Made by a program: the position numbers and the translations under genes. A stretch of DNA of 64,000 bases from Actinomadura madurae (GTDB lineage Bacteria > Actinomycetota > Actinomycetes > Streptosporangiales > Streptosporangiaceae), in NCBI RefSeq assembly GCF_900115095.1, contig NZ_FOVH01000005.1:372001-436000 (forward strand), given 5' to 3'. A model generated the notes under the pieces. It was not told the origin of the DNA. It worked only from the letters and a program-made list of their open reading frames with translations, and ran no database searches. Below, one piece after another: positions 24,289 through 33,360 of the stretch (positions within the stretch are counted from its first letter, which is position 1; every line of letters begins with the position of its first letter).

Positions 24289-25824
24289 ATGTGGCTGCGA
24301 GAAAAGAGCTCGTCCGGCGCGGCCGGTGCGTCCGTTACACCACCCGGCGACAGTGTCGCCGTCGACCGCGGGAAGTTGCGCGGGAACACCATCGGGGCAG
24401 GGCACATCGTCTTCTTCGTGGTGTCCGCGGCCGCCCCGCTTTCGGGGATCGTGCTCGGGGTCCCCGTCATCGTGGGGCAGGGGAACGGGACAGGCGCCGC
24501 CGGCACCTTCGTCCTCGTCACCGCCGTCCTGCTGCTCTTCGCCGTCGGCTACAGCGCGATGAGCCGCCACATCGTCAACGCGGGCGCCTTCTACACGTAC
24601 GTGGCGCATGGCCTCGGCCGTATCCCCGGGCTGGGCGCGGCGACGCTCGCCCTGTTCGCCTACACGGCCATCCAGGCCGGGATGTTCGGCGCGCTGGGCG
24701 CATACGTCGACCGGTTCGTGCAGCGATATCTCGGCGCGGGCCTGCCGTGGTGGCTCTACTCACTGGCGGGGACGGCGCTGTGCCTGGCGCTGGGCGTCCG
24801 CAAGGTCGAGGTCGGCGCTCGCGCCTTGGGGGTGATGCTATTGCTGGAAAGCGCACTGATCATCGTCCTCGACGTGGCCATCTTCGCCACGGGCGGGGCC
24901 AGTGAAGGCGGTCCGGCGGGCCTGTCGTGGGAGCCCTTCTCACCGGCCGCCGTGTTCAGCGGCGCGCTCGGCATCGCGCTGGTGTTCGCCTACACCTCGT
25001 TCATCGGTTTCGAGGCCACCGTCATCTACGGAGAGGAGGCGCGCGATCCCCGGCGGACGGTGCCGAAGGCGACCTATATCGCTCTTATCGGCATGGGCGT
25101 GTTCTACTCGATCTCGGCGTGGTTGCTGACGAACTCGTTCCGGGCCGACAGCGTCGTCGCGGAAGCGGGCGACGACCCCGAGTCGTTCGCCGCGAAGGCG
25201 CTGCGGTCGCAGCTCGGCGCGATCAGCAACGACATCATGTCCGTGCTGATCATCACCAGCATCTTCGCCGCGGTCCTGGCGTTCCACAACACGCTGGCCC
25301 GGTACCTGTTCGCCCTCGGCAGGCAGGGGCTCGTCTGGGGACGGCTCGGACGCACGCACCGGACCCGCCAGTCGCCGCACGTCGCGTGCCTGGTGCAGGC
25401 GGCGACGGCCACCGTCGTGATCGGCGTGTTCGCGGTGTCCGGCGCGGATCCCTACGGGGGCCTCTACGTGTGGGCGACCGGGCTGGGCGCCATCGGCGTG
25501 ATCATCCTGCAGTCGATCGCGTCCGTGGCGGTCTTCGTGTTCTTCCGCCGGCGGAGTGCCGACAAGCGGGTCTGGCACACCGTCCTCGCGCCGGCACTGA
25601 GCATGCTCGGTCTGCTGGGTCTGGCCGCCGTCAGCTTGAGCAACTTCGGGCTGCTGATCGGCGATCCCGGTGCGGTCGCGACGGTCGGGATGGCGGCGAC
25701 GCTGCCCTGCGCCGCGCTGGTGGGCATGGGCCGGGCCGCGTGGCTGCGCCGGCGTGACCCGGTGAAGTACGCGCGAATCGGCGATCTCCCCGACGACACG
25801 ACGTCCCCGGCCCGCCCCGGGTGA
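24289..25824 (+). CDS. APC-superfamily amino acid/organic acid permease
   Basis: A 511-residue integral membrane protein with about twelve hydrophobic segments from residue ~40 to 480. APC hallmarks are RGNTIGAGHIVFFVVSAAAP (first helix with its Gly-rich substrate loop) and FSGALGIALVFAYTSFIGFE (the family's FxGFE region). EARDPRRTVPKATYIALIG follows, the conserved cytoplasmic loop. ATG 24289 is chosen for its GAGGT Shine-Dalgarno and because the homologous region starts soon after; the frame is open to 23869 inside the previous gene. It lies 151 bp after the oxidoreductase and is probably in the same transcript. Confidence 0.86.
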   Translation: MWLREKSSSGAAGASVTPPGDSVAVDRGKLRGNTIGAGHIVFFVVSAAAPLSGIVLGVPVIVGQGNGTGAAGTFVLVTAVLLLFAVGYSAMSRHIVNAGAFYTYVAHGLGRIPGLGAATLALFAYTAIQAGMFGALGAYVDRFVQRYLGAGLPWWLYSLAGTALCLALGVRKVEVGARALGVMLLLESALIIVLDVAIFATGGASEGGPAGLSWEPFSPAAVFSGALGIALVFAYTSFIGFEATVIYGEEARDPRRTVPKATYIALIGMGVFYSISAWLLTNSFRADSVVAEAGDDPESFAAKALRSQLGAISNDIMSVLIITSIFAAVLAFHNTLARYLFALGRQGLVWGRLGRTHRTRQSPHVACLVQAATATVVIGVFAVSGADPYGGLYVWATGLGAIGVIILQSIASVAVFVFFRRRSADKRVWHTVLAPALSMLGLLGLAAVSLSNFGLLIGDPGAVATVGMAATLPCAALVGMGRAAWLRRRDPVKYARIGDLPDDTTSPARPG

Positions 25825-25833
25825 GCCGGCCGG

Positions 25834-25875
25834 TTGACGGCGCCAAAGCCGTCCCGTACAACTGGAACGTTAAAG
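25834..25875 (+). promoter_or_regulatory. Promoter and operator of the sugar-acid catabolic operon
   Basis: TTGACG (25834-25839), 17 bp, TACAAC (25857-25862), then within four bases the operator core aacgttaaag (25866-25875). Around the core, ggaacgttaaagcttcc (25864-25880) is an imperfect 17-bp dyad. Placement of operator relative to -10 matches the mirrored promoters at 22.1-22.3 kb. Confidence 0.7.
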
Positions 25876-25952
25876 CTTCCAAGCCGCCGCTCCCGGAACA
25901 CCACGACGGCCGGCACCTTTCCCGTACCGCTCCCCTTCCTCTAGGAGTTTCG

Positions 25953-26867
25953 ATGCCCAAGTCCCCCGAGGGGGTCCTGCCCGTGCTGGCCACGCCCTTC
26001 ACCGCCGATGGCGACATCGATGCGGCCGCGCTCGCGGATGAGATCGAGTGGGTCCTGGCCCAGAAAGTCGACGGCGTCGTCCTCGGCATGGTGTCGGAGG
26101 TGTTGCGCCTGTCCAGCGAGGAACGGGACCGGCTCACCGAGGCCACCTGTGCGGCGGTCGACGGCCGGGCCACGGTCACCGCCAGCGTCGGGGCGGAGAG
26201 CCTGCACACCGCCGTCCGGCATGCCCGGCACGCCGAGGCGAGCGGGGCGACGGCGCTGATGGCGATCCCGCCGCTGGCCACCGCTTGCGACGACGACGAA
26301 CTCTTCCGCTACTACGCGGGAATCTTCGACGCGGTCGGCATTCCCGTGGTCGTCCAGGACGCCAGCGGGTACCTCGGCCGGCCGCTGTCCATCGAGTTGC
26401 AGGCGCGGCTGCTGCGCGACTACGGCGACAGGGCCTTGTTCAAGCCGGAGGCCCAGCCCATCGGCCCGCGACTGAGCGCGCTGCGGGACGCCACGGACGG
26501 CAGCGCCCGCGTCTACGAGGGCACGGGCGGGCTGGCGCTCGTGGACAGTTTCACCCGGGGCATCGCGGGCACGATGCCGGGACCGGACATCTGCTGGGCG
26601 CTGGTCGCGCTGTGGAAGGCCCTCGAAACGGGGGACGCCGCGCTGGTCGACGCGCTCAACGGGCCGCTCAGCGCGCTCGTGTCGATCCAGAACAGCCTGG
26701 ACTCGTTCGTCTCGGTGCAGAAGCACCTGCTGCGCAGGCAGGGGGTGCTTACGCACACGTACTCTCGCGGCCCGGTCGGATACCTGGTCGATCCGGAGAC
26801 CGAGCGCGAGGTGGACCGGCGGTTCGATGTCCTGGCCGAGGCCTATGGGGCAGGTGTCGTCATCTGA
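25953..26867 (+). CDS. DapA/DHDPS-family aldolase (2-keto-3-deoxy sugar acid aldolase-like)
   Basis: A 304-residue class I aldolase-fold protein. GVLPVLATPFTADGDIDAAA opens the barrel. VDGVVLGMVSEVLRLSSEER replaces the usual GTTGE loop. VVQDASGYLG contains a candidate active-site Tyr, and ALFKPEAQPIGPRL carries the expected Schiff-base Lys. The altered GTTGE loop argues against lysine biosynthesis and for a catabolic keto-acid lyase or dehydratase. ATG 25953 has AGGAG at ideal spacing. It is the first gene after the third operator promoter, and its stop overlaps the next start (TGATG), so it is translationally coupled to the dehydratase. Confidence 0.85.
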   Translation: MPKSPEGVLPVLATPFTADGDIDAAALADEIEWVLAQKVDGVVLGMVSEVLRLSSEERDRLTEATCAAVDGRATVTASVGAESLHTAVRHARHAEASGATALMAIPPLATACDDDELFRYYAGIFDAVGIPVVVQDASGYLGRPLSIELQARLLRDYGDRALFKPEAQPIGPRLSALRDATDGSARVYEGTGGLALVDSFTRGIAGTMPGPDICWALVALWKALETGDAALVDALNGPLSALVSIQNSLDSFVSVQKHLLRRQGVLTHTYSRGPVGYLVDPETEREVDRRFDVLAEAYGAGVVI

Positions 26868-28552
26868 TGGTTCTGCGTAGTTCCCGGTGGTTCGCCCGGG
26901 ACGACGAGGTGGGGCTCGAGCATCGTGCGGCCATGCGCGCGGCCGGGCGTCCCGTCTCCCGGCACGAGGACCGCCCGGTCATCGGCATCCTGAACTCGAC
27001 CAGCGACCTGAACCCCTGCAACCTCCCCCTTCGCGGTCTCGCCGCCGCGGTGCGGTCGGCGGTCGAGACGGCCGGAGGAATCGCGGTGGAGCTGCCCACG
27101 ATCTCGCTCGGCGAAGATCTGATGAAGCCCACGGCGATGCTGTACCGGAACCTGATGGCCATGGAGGTGGAGGAGACGATCCGCGCCCACCCTCTCGACG
27201 GGGTGGTGCTGCTGGGGAACTGCGACAAGACGATTCCGGCGCAGCTCATGGGCGCGGCCAGCGCCAATCTCCCGGCCCTCCAGCTGAGCGGCGGCTACCG
27301 CAGGACCGGCCGCTTCCACGGCGCCGAGGTGGGTGCCGGCACCGATCTGTGGAAGTACTGGGAGGAGCGGCGGAACGGCAGGATCGACGACCGGGACTGG
27401 CAGGGCCTGGAAGCCGCGCTGGGCTGTTCGCAGGGCGCGTGCAACGTCATGGGGACGGCGCTGACGATGTCGATGATGGCCGAGGTCCTCGGCATGATGG
27501 TCCCGGGCGCGAGCACCCTGCCGTTCGACGATCCCCGGCTTGAGGCGAAGGCCGGGGAAACCGGCTCCCTGATCGTCGAGATGGTGCGCCGCGGCGCCGC
27601 GCCGGACCAGGTCCTCACCCCGGACTCGTTTCGAAACGCGTTGATGGCGCTCGCCGCCGTGGGCGGGTCGACGAACGCGGTCATCCACCTGTGCGCATTG
27701 GCGGGCCGGCGGATGATCCCCCTCGGCCTCGAAGAGTTCGACAAGGCGGCCGCCGCCACACCGGTGCTGGCCGACGTCGCGCCGATCGGCCGCCATACCA
27801 TCGCCGCGTTCGACCGGGCCGGCGGGATCCAGGCGGTGCTGGCGAACCTTCGTCGACACCGATCGGGGCTCCCCGGGGACGGCGCGAAAGGCGATCGGGC
27901 CATCCGTACGGTGGACGACCCTGTCACCGACTCCCCCGCGCTGGTCGTCCTGCGCGGCAATCTGGCGCCCGATGGGGCCGTCCTCAAGACGGCCGCGGCG
28001 AGTCGAAGGCTCGTCCGGCACACAGGGCCGGCCGTCGTCTTCCACGGCCACGCGGACATGATGCGACGCATCGACGATCCCGGCCTCGGGGCCACGGCGG
28101 ATTCCGTCCTCGTCCTCACCGGCTGCGGCCCGCGCGGCGGCGACGGCTTCCCGGAGTGGGGGATGATCCCCATTCCACGCCGGCTCGCGGCCGAGGGCGT
28201 GACGGACATGGTCCGGGTCAGTGACGCGAGGATGAGCGGCACCAGCTTCGGCACCTGCGTGCTGCACGTGGCGCCGGAAGCGGCCGCCGGGGGACCTCTC
28301 GCGGCGGTGCGGGACGGCGACATCGTCACATTGGACGTGTCACGGCGTCTACTCGAAGTGGATCTCCCCCCGGAGGTCGTTGCGGAGCGGATCGCGGCAC
28401 GGGAGCCACAGCCGATACGGCATCACCGCGGCTGGCCCGCGCTCTACCAGGAGCACGTTCTGCAAGCGCCCGAAGGCGCGGACTTCGACTTCCTGGTTCC
28501 ACGGACGGCTGAGGCCCTGCCCTTCGTCGATCCCGTCGTGGGCAGAAGCTGA
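26867..28552 (+). CDS. IlvD/EDD-family sugar-acid dehydratase
   Basis: A 561-residue Fe-S dehydratase of the dihydroxy-acid/phosphogluconate dehydratase family. Cluster Cys lie in VLLGNCDKTIPAQLMGA and in ALGCSQGACNVMGTALTMSM. The C-terminal domain includes VSDARMSGTSFGTCVLHVAP, the family's metal/substrate loop. The divergence from IlvD (ACNVMGTA instead of the common GMYTA) and the neighbours suit an aldonate dehydratase that makes 2-keto-3-deoxy sugar acids. ATG 26867 overlaps the preceding stop. About 50 bp follow before the dehydrogenase gene. Confidence 0.9.
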   Translation: MVLRSSRWFARDDEVGLEHRAAMRAAGRPVSRHEDRPVIGILNSTSDLNPCNLPLRGLAAAVRSAVETAGGIAVELPTISLGEDLMKPTAMLYRNLMAMEVEETIRAHPLDGVVLLGNCDKTIPAQLMGAASANLPALQLSGGYRRTGRFHGAEVGAGTDLWKYWEERRNGRIDDRDWQGLEAALGCSQGACNVMGTALTMSMMAEVLGMMVPGASTLPFDDPRLEAKAGETGSLIVEMVRRGAAPDQVLTPDSFRNALMALAAVGGSTNAVIHLCALAGRRMIPLGLEEFDKAAAATPVLADVAPIGRHTIAAFDRAGGIQAVLANLRRHRSGLPGDGAKGDRAIRTVDDPVTDSPALVVLRGNLAPDGAVLKTAAASRRLVRHTGPAVVFHGHADMMRRIDDPGLGATADSVLVLTGCGPRGGDGFPEWGMIPIPRRLAAEGVTDMVRVSDARMSGTSFGTCVLHVAPEAAAGGPLAAVRDGDIVTLDVSRRLLEVDLPPEVVAERIAAREPQPIRHHRGWPALYQEHVLQAPEGADFDFLVPRTAEALPFVDPVVGRS

Positions 28553-28601
28553 AATCGCCGGCGCTGTCACCTGCCCAGATTCCTGTGAGGAAAGGACTTC
28601 C

Positions 28602-29639
28602 ATGACCGAGTCTTCCGTGCGCGGCCGAGCGCTGGTCGTTCGCAGTCCGGGCGATGTGGTGCTTCAGGAACGCGTCGTCCCGCCGCCCGGTTCGGGCGAG
28701 GTTCTCGTCGAGCCGCATTTCGTCGGCCTGTGCGGAACCGATCTGGAGATCATCGACGGGGACCTCGACCCGGCCTATGTCCGGTACCCCCTGGTCCTCG
28801 GGCACGAGTGGTCGGGCAAGGTGCTGGCCACGGGTGAGCAGGTGGACGGTCTGGCCGCCGATGACCCCGTCGTCGTCGAGGGCATCGTGCCGTGCTCGTT
28901 CTGTCACGCCTGCCGCAGCGGCAGGACCAATCTGTGCGAGAACTACGACGAACTCGGATTCACTTTGGACGGAGCCGCGGGGCCCGCCGTCCGAGTACCC
29001 GCATATTTGGTCCACCGCCTTTCCGGCGGCATTCCTCTCGACAGCGGGGCGCTCGTGGAGCCGGCGGCGGTCGTGCTGCGCGCGCTGAGCGAGACCGACC
29101 TCGTTCCAGGTATGAGCGTCCTGGTCATCGGGGACGGCACGGTCGCGTTGCTGGCCGCGCATCTGGTCCGGCTGTGGTCCCCTTCGGGCGTGACCGTGTC
29201 GGGGAGGCGACCCGAACAAGAGGATCTCGCCGTCTCCATGGGCGCGGACCGGTTCACGGTGAAGCCGCCCCAGGAACGGGCGTACGACATCGTGATCGAG
29301 GCGGCCGGGAGCACGGAGGCCTGCGAGACCGCGTTCCGCTCCGCTCGGCGCGGCGGCCAGGTCCTGCTGCTGGGCATCTCGGGCCATGGTGAGACGGCTC
29401 GGCTGCCGGTCGATGACGTCGTCAACAACGACCTGCGGATCCGCGGCAGCTTCAGCTACACGGCCGCGGCGTGGGCGCAGACGGTTCGGCTGCTCAACAG
29501 CGGGATCTTCCAGCCGTCGCGGCTGGTGACGCATCGCTTCCGCCTCGATCGGTTCGCATCGGCCCTGAGCGTGCTGGCCGATCCGAGCAGCGGTGAACCC
29601 CGCGGCAAGGTCCTCATCGAAATGCGCGGCGAAGGGTGA
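28602..29639 (+). CDS. Zinc-dependent MDR sugar/alcohol dehydrogenase
   Basis: A 345-residue medium-chain dehydrogenase. Catalytic zinc ligands are in VGLCGTDLEI (Cys) and LVLGHEWSG (His-Glu). The structural-zinc-like loop CSFCHACRSGRTNLCENY has four Cys. The cofactor domain has VLVIGDGTVALLAAHLV; its third Gly of the usual GxGxxG is Ala, which is tolerated. It should oxidise an aldose or an alcohol of the pathway with NAD(P). ATG 28602 has AAAGGA upstream. Its stop is 5 bp before the aldolase ATG. Confidence 0.9.
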   Translation: MTESSVRGRALVVRSPGDVVLQERVVPPPGSGEVLVEPHFVGLCGTDLEIIDGDLDPAYVRYPLVLGHEWSGKVLATGEQVDGLAADDPVVVEGIVPCSFCHACRSGRTNLCENYDELGFTLDGAAGPAVRVPAYLVHRLSGGIPLDSGALVEPAAVVLRALSETDLVPGMSVLVIGDGTVALLAAHLVRLWSPSGVTVSGRRPEQEDLAVSMGADRFTVKPPQERAYDIVIEAAGSTEACETAFRSARRGGQVLLLGISGHGETARLPVDDVVNNDLRIRGSFSYTAAAWAQTVRLLNSGIFQPSRLVTHRFRLDRFASALSVLADPSSGEPRGKVLIEMRGEG

Positions 29640-29644
29640 CACCG

Positions 29645-30280
29645 ATGGACCCACTGGACGCCGGCACCCTTCGTGACCACGGCTGTATCGCCATTCTCCG
29701 GGCGAACAACGCTGAGCATTTTCCCGCCGTGACCCGGACGCTCGTGGACTCCGGCATCCACATCATCGAATTCTCGCTGACGACTCGGGGGGCGTTGACC
29801 GCCGTCCAGGAGCTTGCCGGTACCCTGCCCGCCCACGTGCAGCTCGGTGCCGGAACGGTGACCACCGTCGCGGAAGCCAAGGCCGCTGCCGACGCCGGCG
29901 CCCGGTTCCTCGTCACTCCGGCAGTGAGCGTGCCCGTCATCGAGTACGCGGGCACTGTCCCGTTGCCCATCGTGGTCGGAGCGTTCACTCCGACGGAAAT
30001 CCTTACCGCGTGGACGTCGGGCGCCACGGCGATAAAGATCTTCCCGGCCGCGCTGGGAGGACCGGTGTATCTCCGGTCGCTGCGCGATCCATTCCCCGAG
30101 ATTCCTCTGGTACCTACCGGCGGTGTCGATCTCTCCGCGGCTTCCGCCTATATCGCCGCGGGCGCGACGGCACTCGGCATGGGAAGCCCGTTGCTGGGAT
30201 CGGCGCCCGAAGGCGGCTCGCTTGCCGAGCTCTCTGCCCGAGCCCGCCAACTCCGGTCGGCGTTGTCCGCCGTCCAGTGA
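29645..30280 (+). CDS. KDPG/KDPGal aldolase (Eda family)
   Basis: A ~211-residue trimeric class I aldolase. Catalytic residues are in HIIEFSLTTRGA (the general base Glu) and ATAIKIFPAALGG (Schiff-base Lys followed by the FPA signature). LGAGTVTTVAEAKAAADAGA and PTGGVDLSAASAYIAAGA complete the phosphate-binding barrel. It cleaves 2-keto-3-deoxy-6-phospho-sugar acids to pyruvate and glyceraldehyde 3-phosphate. ATG 29645 is preferred over a GTG at 29636 that lacks ribosome-site spacing. The kinase that would make its substrate is encoded next. Confidence 0.92.
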   Translation: MDPLDAGTLRDHGCIAILRANNAEHFPAVTRTLVDSGIHIIEFSLTTRGALTAVQELAGTLPAHVQLGAGTVTTVAEAKAAADAGARFLVTPAVSVPVIEYAGTVPLPIVVGAFTPTEILTAWTSGATAIKIFPAALGGPVYLRSLRDPFPEIPLVPTGGVDLSAASAYIAAGATALGMGSPLLGSAPEGGSLAELSARARQLRSALSAVQ

Positions 30281-30321
30281 CAGTCCATCGTTTTCAGCGC
30301 TCCGGCGAAAGAAAAGTTCCC

Positions 30322-31266
30322 ATGGCAACCCTGCTCACCTTCGGTGAAACCCTCGGCGTGGCGTCCACCGCCGCCGGGACTCCGTTGAAGAACGCCGTCA
30401 ACCTTCACCTGTCGACGGCGGGAGCGGAATCGACCGTCGCCATCGGGATGCGGCGGCTGGGCCATGCCGCTTCTTGGGTGGGCGTGCTGGGCTCGGACGA
30501 GATCGGCGCGCGGGTCCATCGCGACCTGACCGCGGAGGGAGTCGATACCCGGTTCGCCAGATTCGCGCCGGACGTGCCCACCGGTTTCATGTTGCGCGAC
30601 CACCGGACCAGGGATTACGTGTCGGTGCTGTACTACCGCAAGCACGGTTCCGGCGCGCGACTGGACACAGATGACGTCGAAGCCGCTTTCGCGGCACTCG
30701 ACAGGGTCGACCTCCTCCACGTCACCGGCATAACGCTCGCCCTGAGCCCGAGCTGCCGAACCGCCGTGTTCCGCGCCCTGCAACTGGCGCGAGAACGGGA
30801 CACGGTCGTGTCCTTCGACGTCAACTACCGCCGGGCTCTGTCCGGACCGACGCCGGCCGATATGCGCGAGGTCCTGCCGCACATCGATGTGCTCTTCGTC
30901 GGCCACGACGAGCTCCATCTCGTCACAGACGAGACCGAGCCCGGGCGCGCGGCACGGGAACTCCTGCAACGCGGTCCCGCAGAGGTGGTCGTCAAGCAGG
31001 GGAAGAACGGCGCCTGCGCGGCGGCCGACGGCGAACTCTTCGAGATCGCGGGGATGGACGTCACGGTATTGGACGTGATCGGGGCGGGTGACAGCTTCGT
31101 GGCGGGTTATCTCGCGGCGCGGGGCCATGGCTTGCCGATCCCCGAAAGGCTCCGGTGGGGCACGATCTGCGCTGCCTGCACCGTCGGCACGCGGGGCGAC
31201 TGGGAAGGTCTGCCGACCCTATCCGAATTGGAAAGTCGCATGGAAATTCACACTACGGTTCGTTGA
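30322..31266 (+). CDS. PfkB-family 2-keto-3-deoxy sugar-acid kinase
   Basis: A 314-residue ribokinase-fold sugar kinase. TLLTFGETLGVASTA opens the fold, STAGAESTVAIGMRRLGH is the first PfkB signature region (substrate Gly-Gly turn modified), and VTVLDVIGAGDSFVAGYLA is the second signature with the catalytic Asp in GAGD. This resembles KdgK, which phosphorylates 2-keto-3-deoxygluconate. With the adjacent Eda-type aldolase it gives a semi-phosphorylative branch. The gene lies 41 bp after the aldolase on the same strand. Confidence 0.9.
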   Translation: MATLLTFGETLGVASTAAGTPLKNAVNLHLSTAGAESTVAIGMRRLGHAASWVGVLGSDEIGARVHRDLTAEGVDTRFARFAPDVPTGFMLRDHRTRDYVSVLYYRKHGSGARLDTDDVEAAFAALDRVDLLHVTGITLALSPSCRTAVFRALQLARERDTVVSFDVNYRRALSGPTPADMREVLPHIDVLFVGHDELHLVTDETEPGRAARELLQRGPAEVVVKQGKNGACAAADGELFEIAGMDVTVLDVIGAGDSFVAGYLAARGHGLPIPERLRWGTICAACTVGTRGDWEGLPTLSELESRMEIHTTVR

Positions 31267-31318
31267 ACTCTCTGCGATAGAGGATCGCTATATCCACGAT
31301 GACCGGGAAGGGCGGGAA

Positions 31319-32194
31319 ATGAAGGAGTATGTGGCCGAAGTCGCCTCAGTCGACGCCTATCAGCTAGCGGAAGGGCCGGTCTGGGACGATACAGGTGAAC
31401 GCGTGCTCTGGGTCGACATCGCCGGGGGCAACGTGTATATCGGGACGCTGGACGGCGATAGCGTCACCGTGACGGCATCCCATCACGTCGATGACACGGT
31501 CGGCGCGGTGGCACCCACCGATTCGGGAGATCTGCTCGTCGCCGGCCACCATGCCGTTCACCTGTTGACCGGCGAGGGGCACCTGACCGAGGTCAGCCGC
31601 CCCCTGCGTCCAAGCGAGCGGCGCCGGTTCAACGACGGGGCATGCGACCCGGGCGGCAGGTTCCTGGTCGGCACCCTGTCACTTGGCGAGCCCGCACGCA
31701 GGGAGTCGCTGTACCAGATCGATCCCGTCGCCGGAGTTTCAGTTCTCGACGACGATCTGGCCCTGTCGAACGGCATCGCGTGGTCACCGGACGGGGCCGT
31801 CCTTTACACGGTCGACACCACGCCGGGCACCATATGGGCCCGTTCCTATGACGCGACCTCCGGAAAATGCGGAGAACGCCACGTGGCCTTCAGTGTCCGG
31901 GACGGGTCGCCCGACGGAATCTGCGTCGACACCGACGGCAACCTCTGGGTGGCGATCTGGGGCCGCGGAGAGGTCAGGTGCTTCTCCCCTCGGGGGCAAC
32001 TCCTGGCCACCGTGCTGGTGAAGGCACCGCACGTGTCGAGCGTCGCCTTCGTGGGCCCCGGTCGTGACCGGCTGCTGATCACGACCGCCAGGGACGAACT
32101 GTCGGCCGACGACCTCGCCGCACATCCCGCCTCCGGCCACCTGTTCCTTGCGGACGTCCCCGCCCGAGGGGCGACCACCTTCGCCTGGTCCTGA
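31319..32194 (+). CDS. SMP-30/gluconolactonase-family lactonase
   Basis: A 291-residue six-bladed propeller lactonase. The metal-binding Glu is in AYQLAEGPVWDDTGERVLWVD, the Asn in RRRFNDGACDPGGRFLVGTL, another in DLALSNGIAWSPDGAVLYTV, and the Asp in SPDGICVDTDGNLWVAIWG. All are the canonical SMP-30 positions for hydrolysis of aldono-lactones. It follows logically after the sugar dehydrogenase. ATG 31319 is supported by gggaaggg just upstream; the longer frame overlaps the kinase gene. Confidence 0.92.
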   Translation: MKEYVAEVASVDAYQLAEGPVWDDTGERVLWVDIAGGNVYIGTLDGDSVTVTASHHVDDTVGAVAPTDSGDLLVAGHHAVHLLTGEGHLTEVSRPLRPSERRRFNDGACDPGGRFLVGTLSLGEPARRESLYQIDPVAGVSVLDDDLALSNGIAWSPDGAVLYTVDTTPGTIWARSYDATSGKCGERHVAFSVRDGSPDGICVDTDGNLWVAIWGRGEVRCFSPRGQLLATVLVKAPHVSSVAFVGPGRDRLLITTARDELSADDLAAHPASGHLFLADVPARGATTFAWS

Positions 32195-32244
32195 CAACCG
32201 ACCGAACGACCAACGACCTTGTGCCCGCTGCTGGAAGGAACGAA

Positions 32245-33291
32245 ATGACCTGGAACAACACCGCACAGGTGAACGGCTTCGACATCGACGTCATCACATT
32301 GGAGAACGACTTCTGCAGGGTCGTGCTGACCAACTTGGGTGCCCGGCTGCTCGAACTTCACGTTCCAGATAGGAACGGCAGTCTCGCCGATGTCGTGCTG
32401 GGCCGCGCCACTCTTGATGAGACCGCGGCGGATCCCAACTACATGGGGTCGACAGCGGGGCGGTATGCCAACCGGATCCGTGCGGGCAGGTTCTCCCTCG
32501 ACGAGAAGGTCTGCGAGGTCACCAGGAACGAAGGAAACAACCATCTACACGGCGGCAAGCGCGGATTCGACCGGCAGATCTGGAGCACGCAGCACATGGA
32601 CGGAAACCACGTGCGTTTCTGGCGGGTGTCGCCCGACGGCGAGGAGGGGTTCCCCGGGACACTGACAACGCAGGTCACCTATCGACTGGAAGGCCGCAAA
32701 CTCGAAATCGACATCGAGGCCATCACGGATCGGACCACCGTCGCGAACATCGTGAACCACGCTTACTTCAACCTCGCCGGCCATTCCTCCGGCTCCGTCC
32801 TCGACCACATCATGCAGCTGAACAGCACGTACTACGTCCCGGTCGATGAGGAGCTGCTTCCCACCGGCGAAGTGCGAGCCGTCGAGGGCACGCCGTTCGA
32901 TTTCCGCGCACCCACGCCGATCGGGAAGAACATCGATAAGGTCTCCCATTCCGGGGCCGGACGTGCCATCACCGACGCAGGGGCGGGTTACGACCACAAC
33001 TGGGTTCTGGACGGCCACGGCCTGCGCGAGGTCGCGTCCATCATCGACCCGAACAGCGGCCGGCGCCTTACCCTGTCGACGAACCAGCCGGGCGTCCAGA
33101 TCTACACCGGCGGCTACCTCCAGGGCGTCAGTGCGAAGGCACCGGCAGGGCGATACAACGCCTTCGCCGGCTTCACCCTGGAGACGCAGACCTTTCCGGA
33201 CTCGGTGAACCACTCGCACTTCCCGGACCCGGTGCTGCGCCCCGACGAAAGGTACCTGAACAGCATCCGCCTGGAGTTCTCGACGGCCTGA
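32245..33291 (+). CDS. Aldose 1-epimerase (mutarotase, GalM-like)
   Basis: A 348-residue mutarotase. Conserved features are LTNLGARLLELHVPDRNGSL, the substrate motif GSTAGRYANRI, NHLHGGKRGFDRQIWS with the catalytic His, VNHAYFNLAGHSSG with the second His, and DHNWVLDGHG. The catalytic Glu is expected in FAGFTLETQTFPDSVNH. It converts the alpha to the beta anomer so the dehydrogenase can act. GGAAGGA precedes the ATG. It is the last enzyme gene before the repressor. Confidence 0.93.
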   Translation: MTWNNTAQVNGFDIDVITLENDFCRVVLTNLGARLLELHVPDRNGSLADVVLGRATLDETAADPNYMGSTAGRYANRIRAGRFSLDEKVCEVTRNEGNNHLHGGKRGFDRQIWSTQHMDGNHVRFWRVSPDGEEGFPGTLTTQVTYRLEGRKLEIDIEAITDRTTVANIVNHAYFNLAGHSSGSVLDHIMQLNSTYYVPVDEELLPTGEVRAVEGTPFDFRAPTPIGKNIDKVSHSGAGRAITDAGAGYDHNWVLDGHGLREVASIIDPNSGRRLTLSTNQPGVQIYTGGYLQGVSAKAPAGRYNAFAGFTLETQTFPDSVNHSHFPDPVLRPDERYLNSIRLEFSTA

Positions 33292-33318
33292 TACCAGGCT
33301 GCCGACCGTCATGATGCT

Positions 33319-33334
33319 GTAACCTTAAAGTGAC
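33319..33334. promoter_or_regulatory. Operator-like dyad upstream of the LacI gene
   Basis: gtaaccttaaagtgac is an imperfect 16-bp palindrome centred on TTAA. Its accttaaag core differs by one base from the acgttaaag core at 22.1, 22.25 and 25.87 kb. It lies 26 bp before the GTG of the LacI gene and would allow autoregulation. Confidence 0.5.
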
Positions 33335-33360
33335 GCAGGCATCATGCAGAGGATCGCCAA

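Noticed and set aside
26048..26866. Upstream extension of the IlvD/EDD reading frame
   Set aside because: It runs out of frame through the aldolase gene; the TGATG overlap and family homology place the start at 26867.
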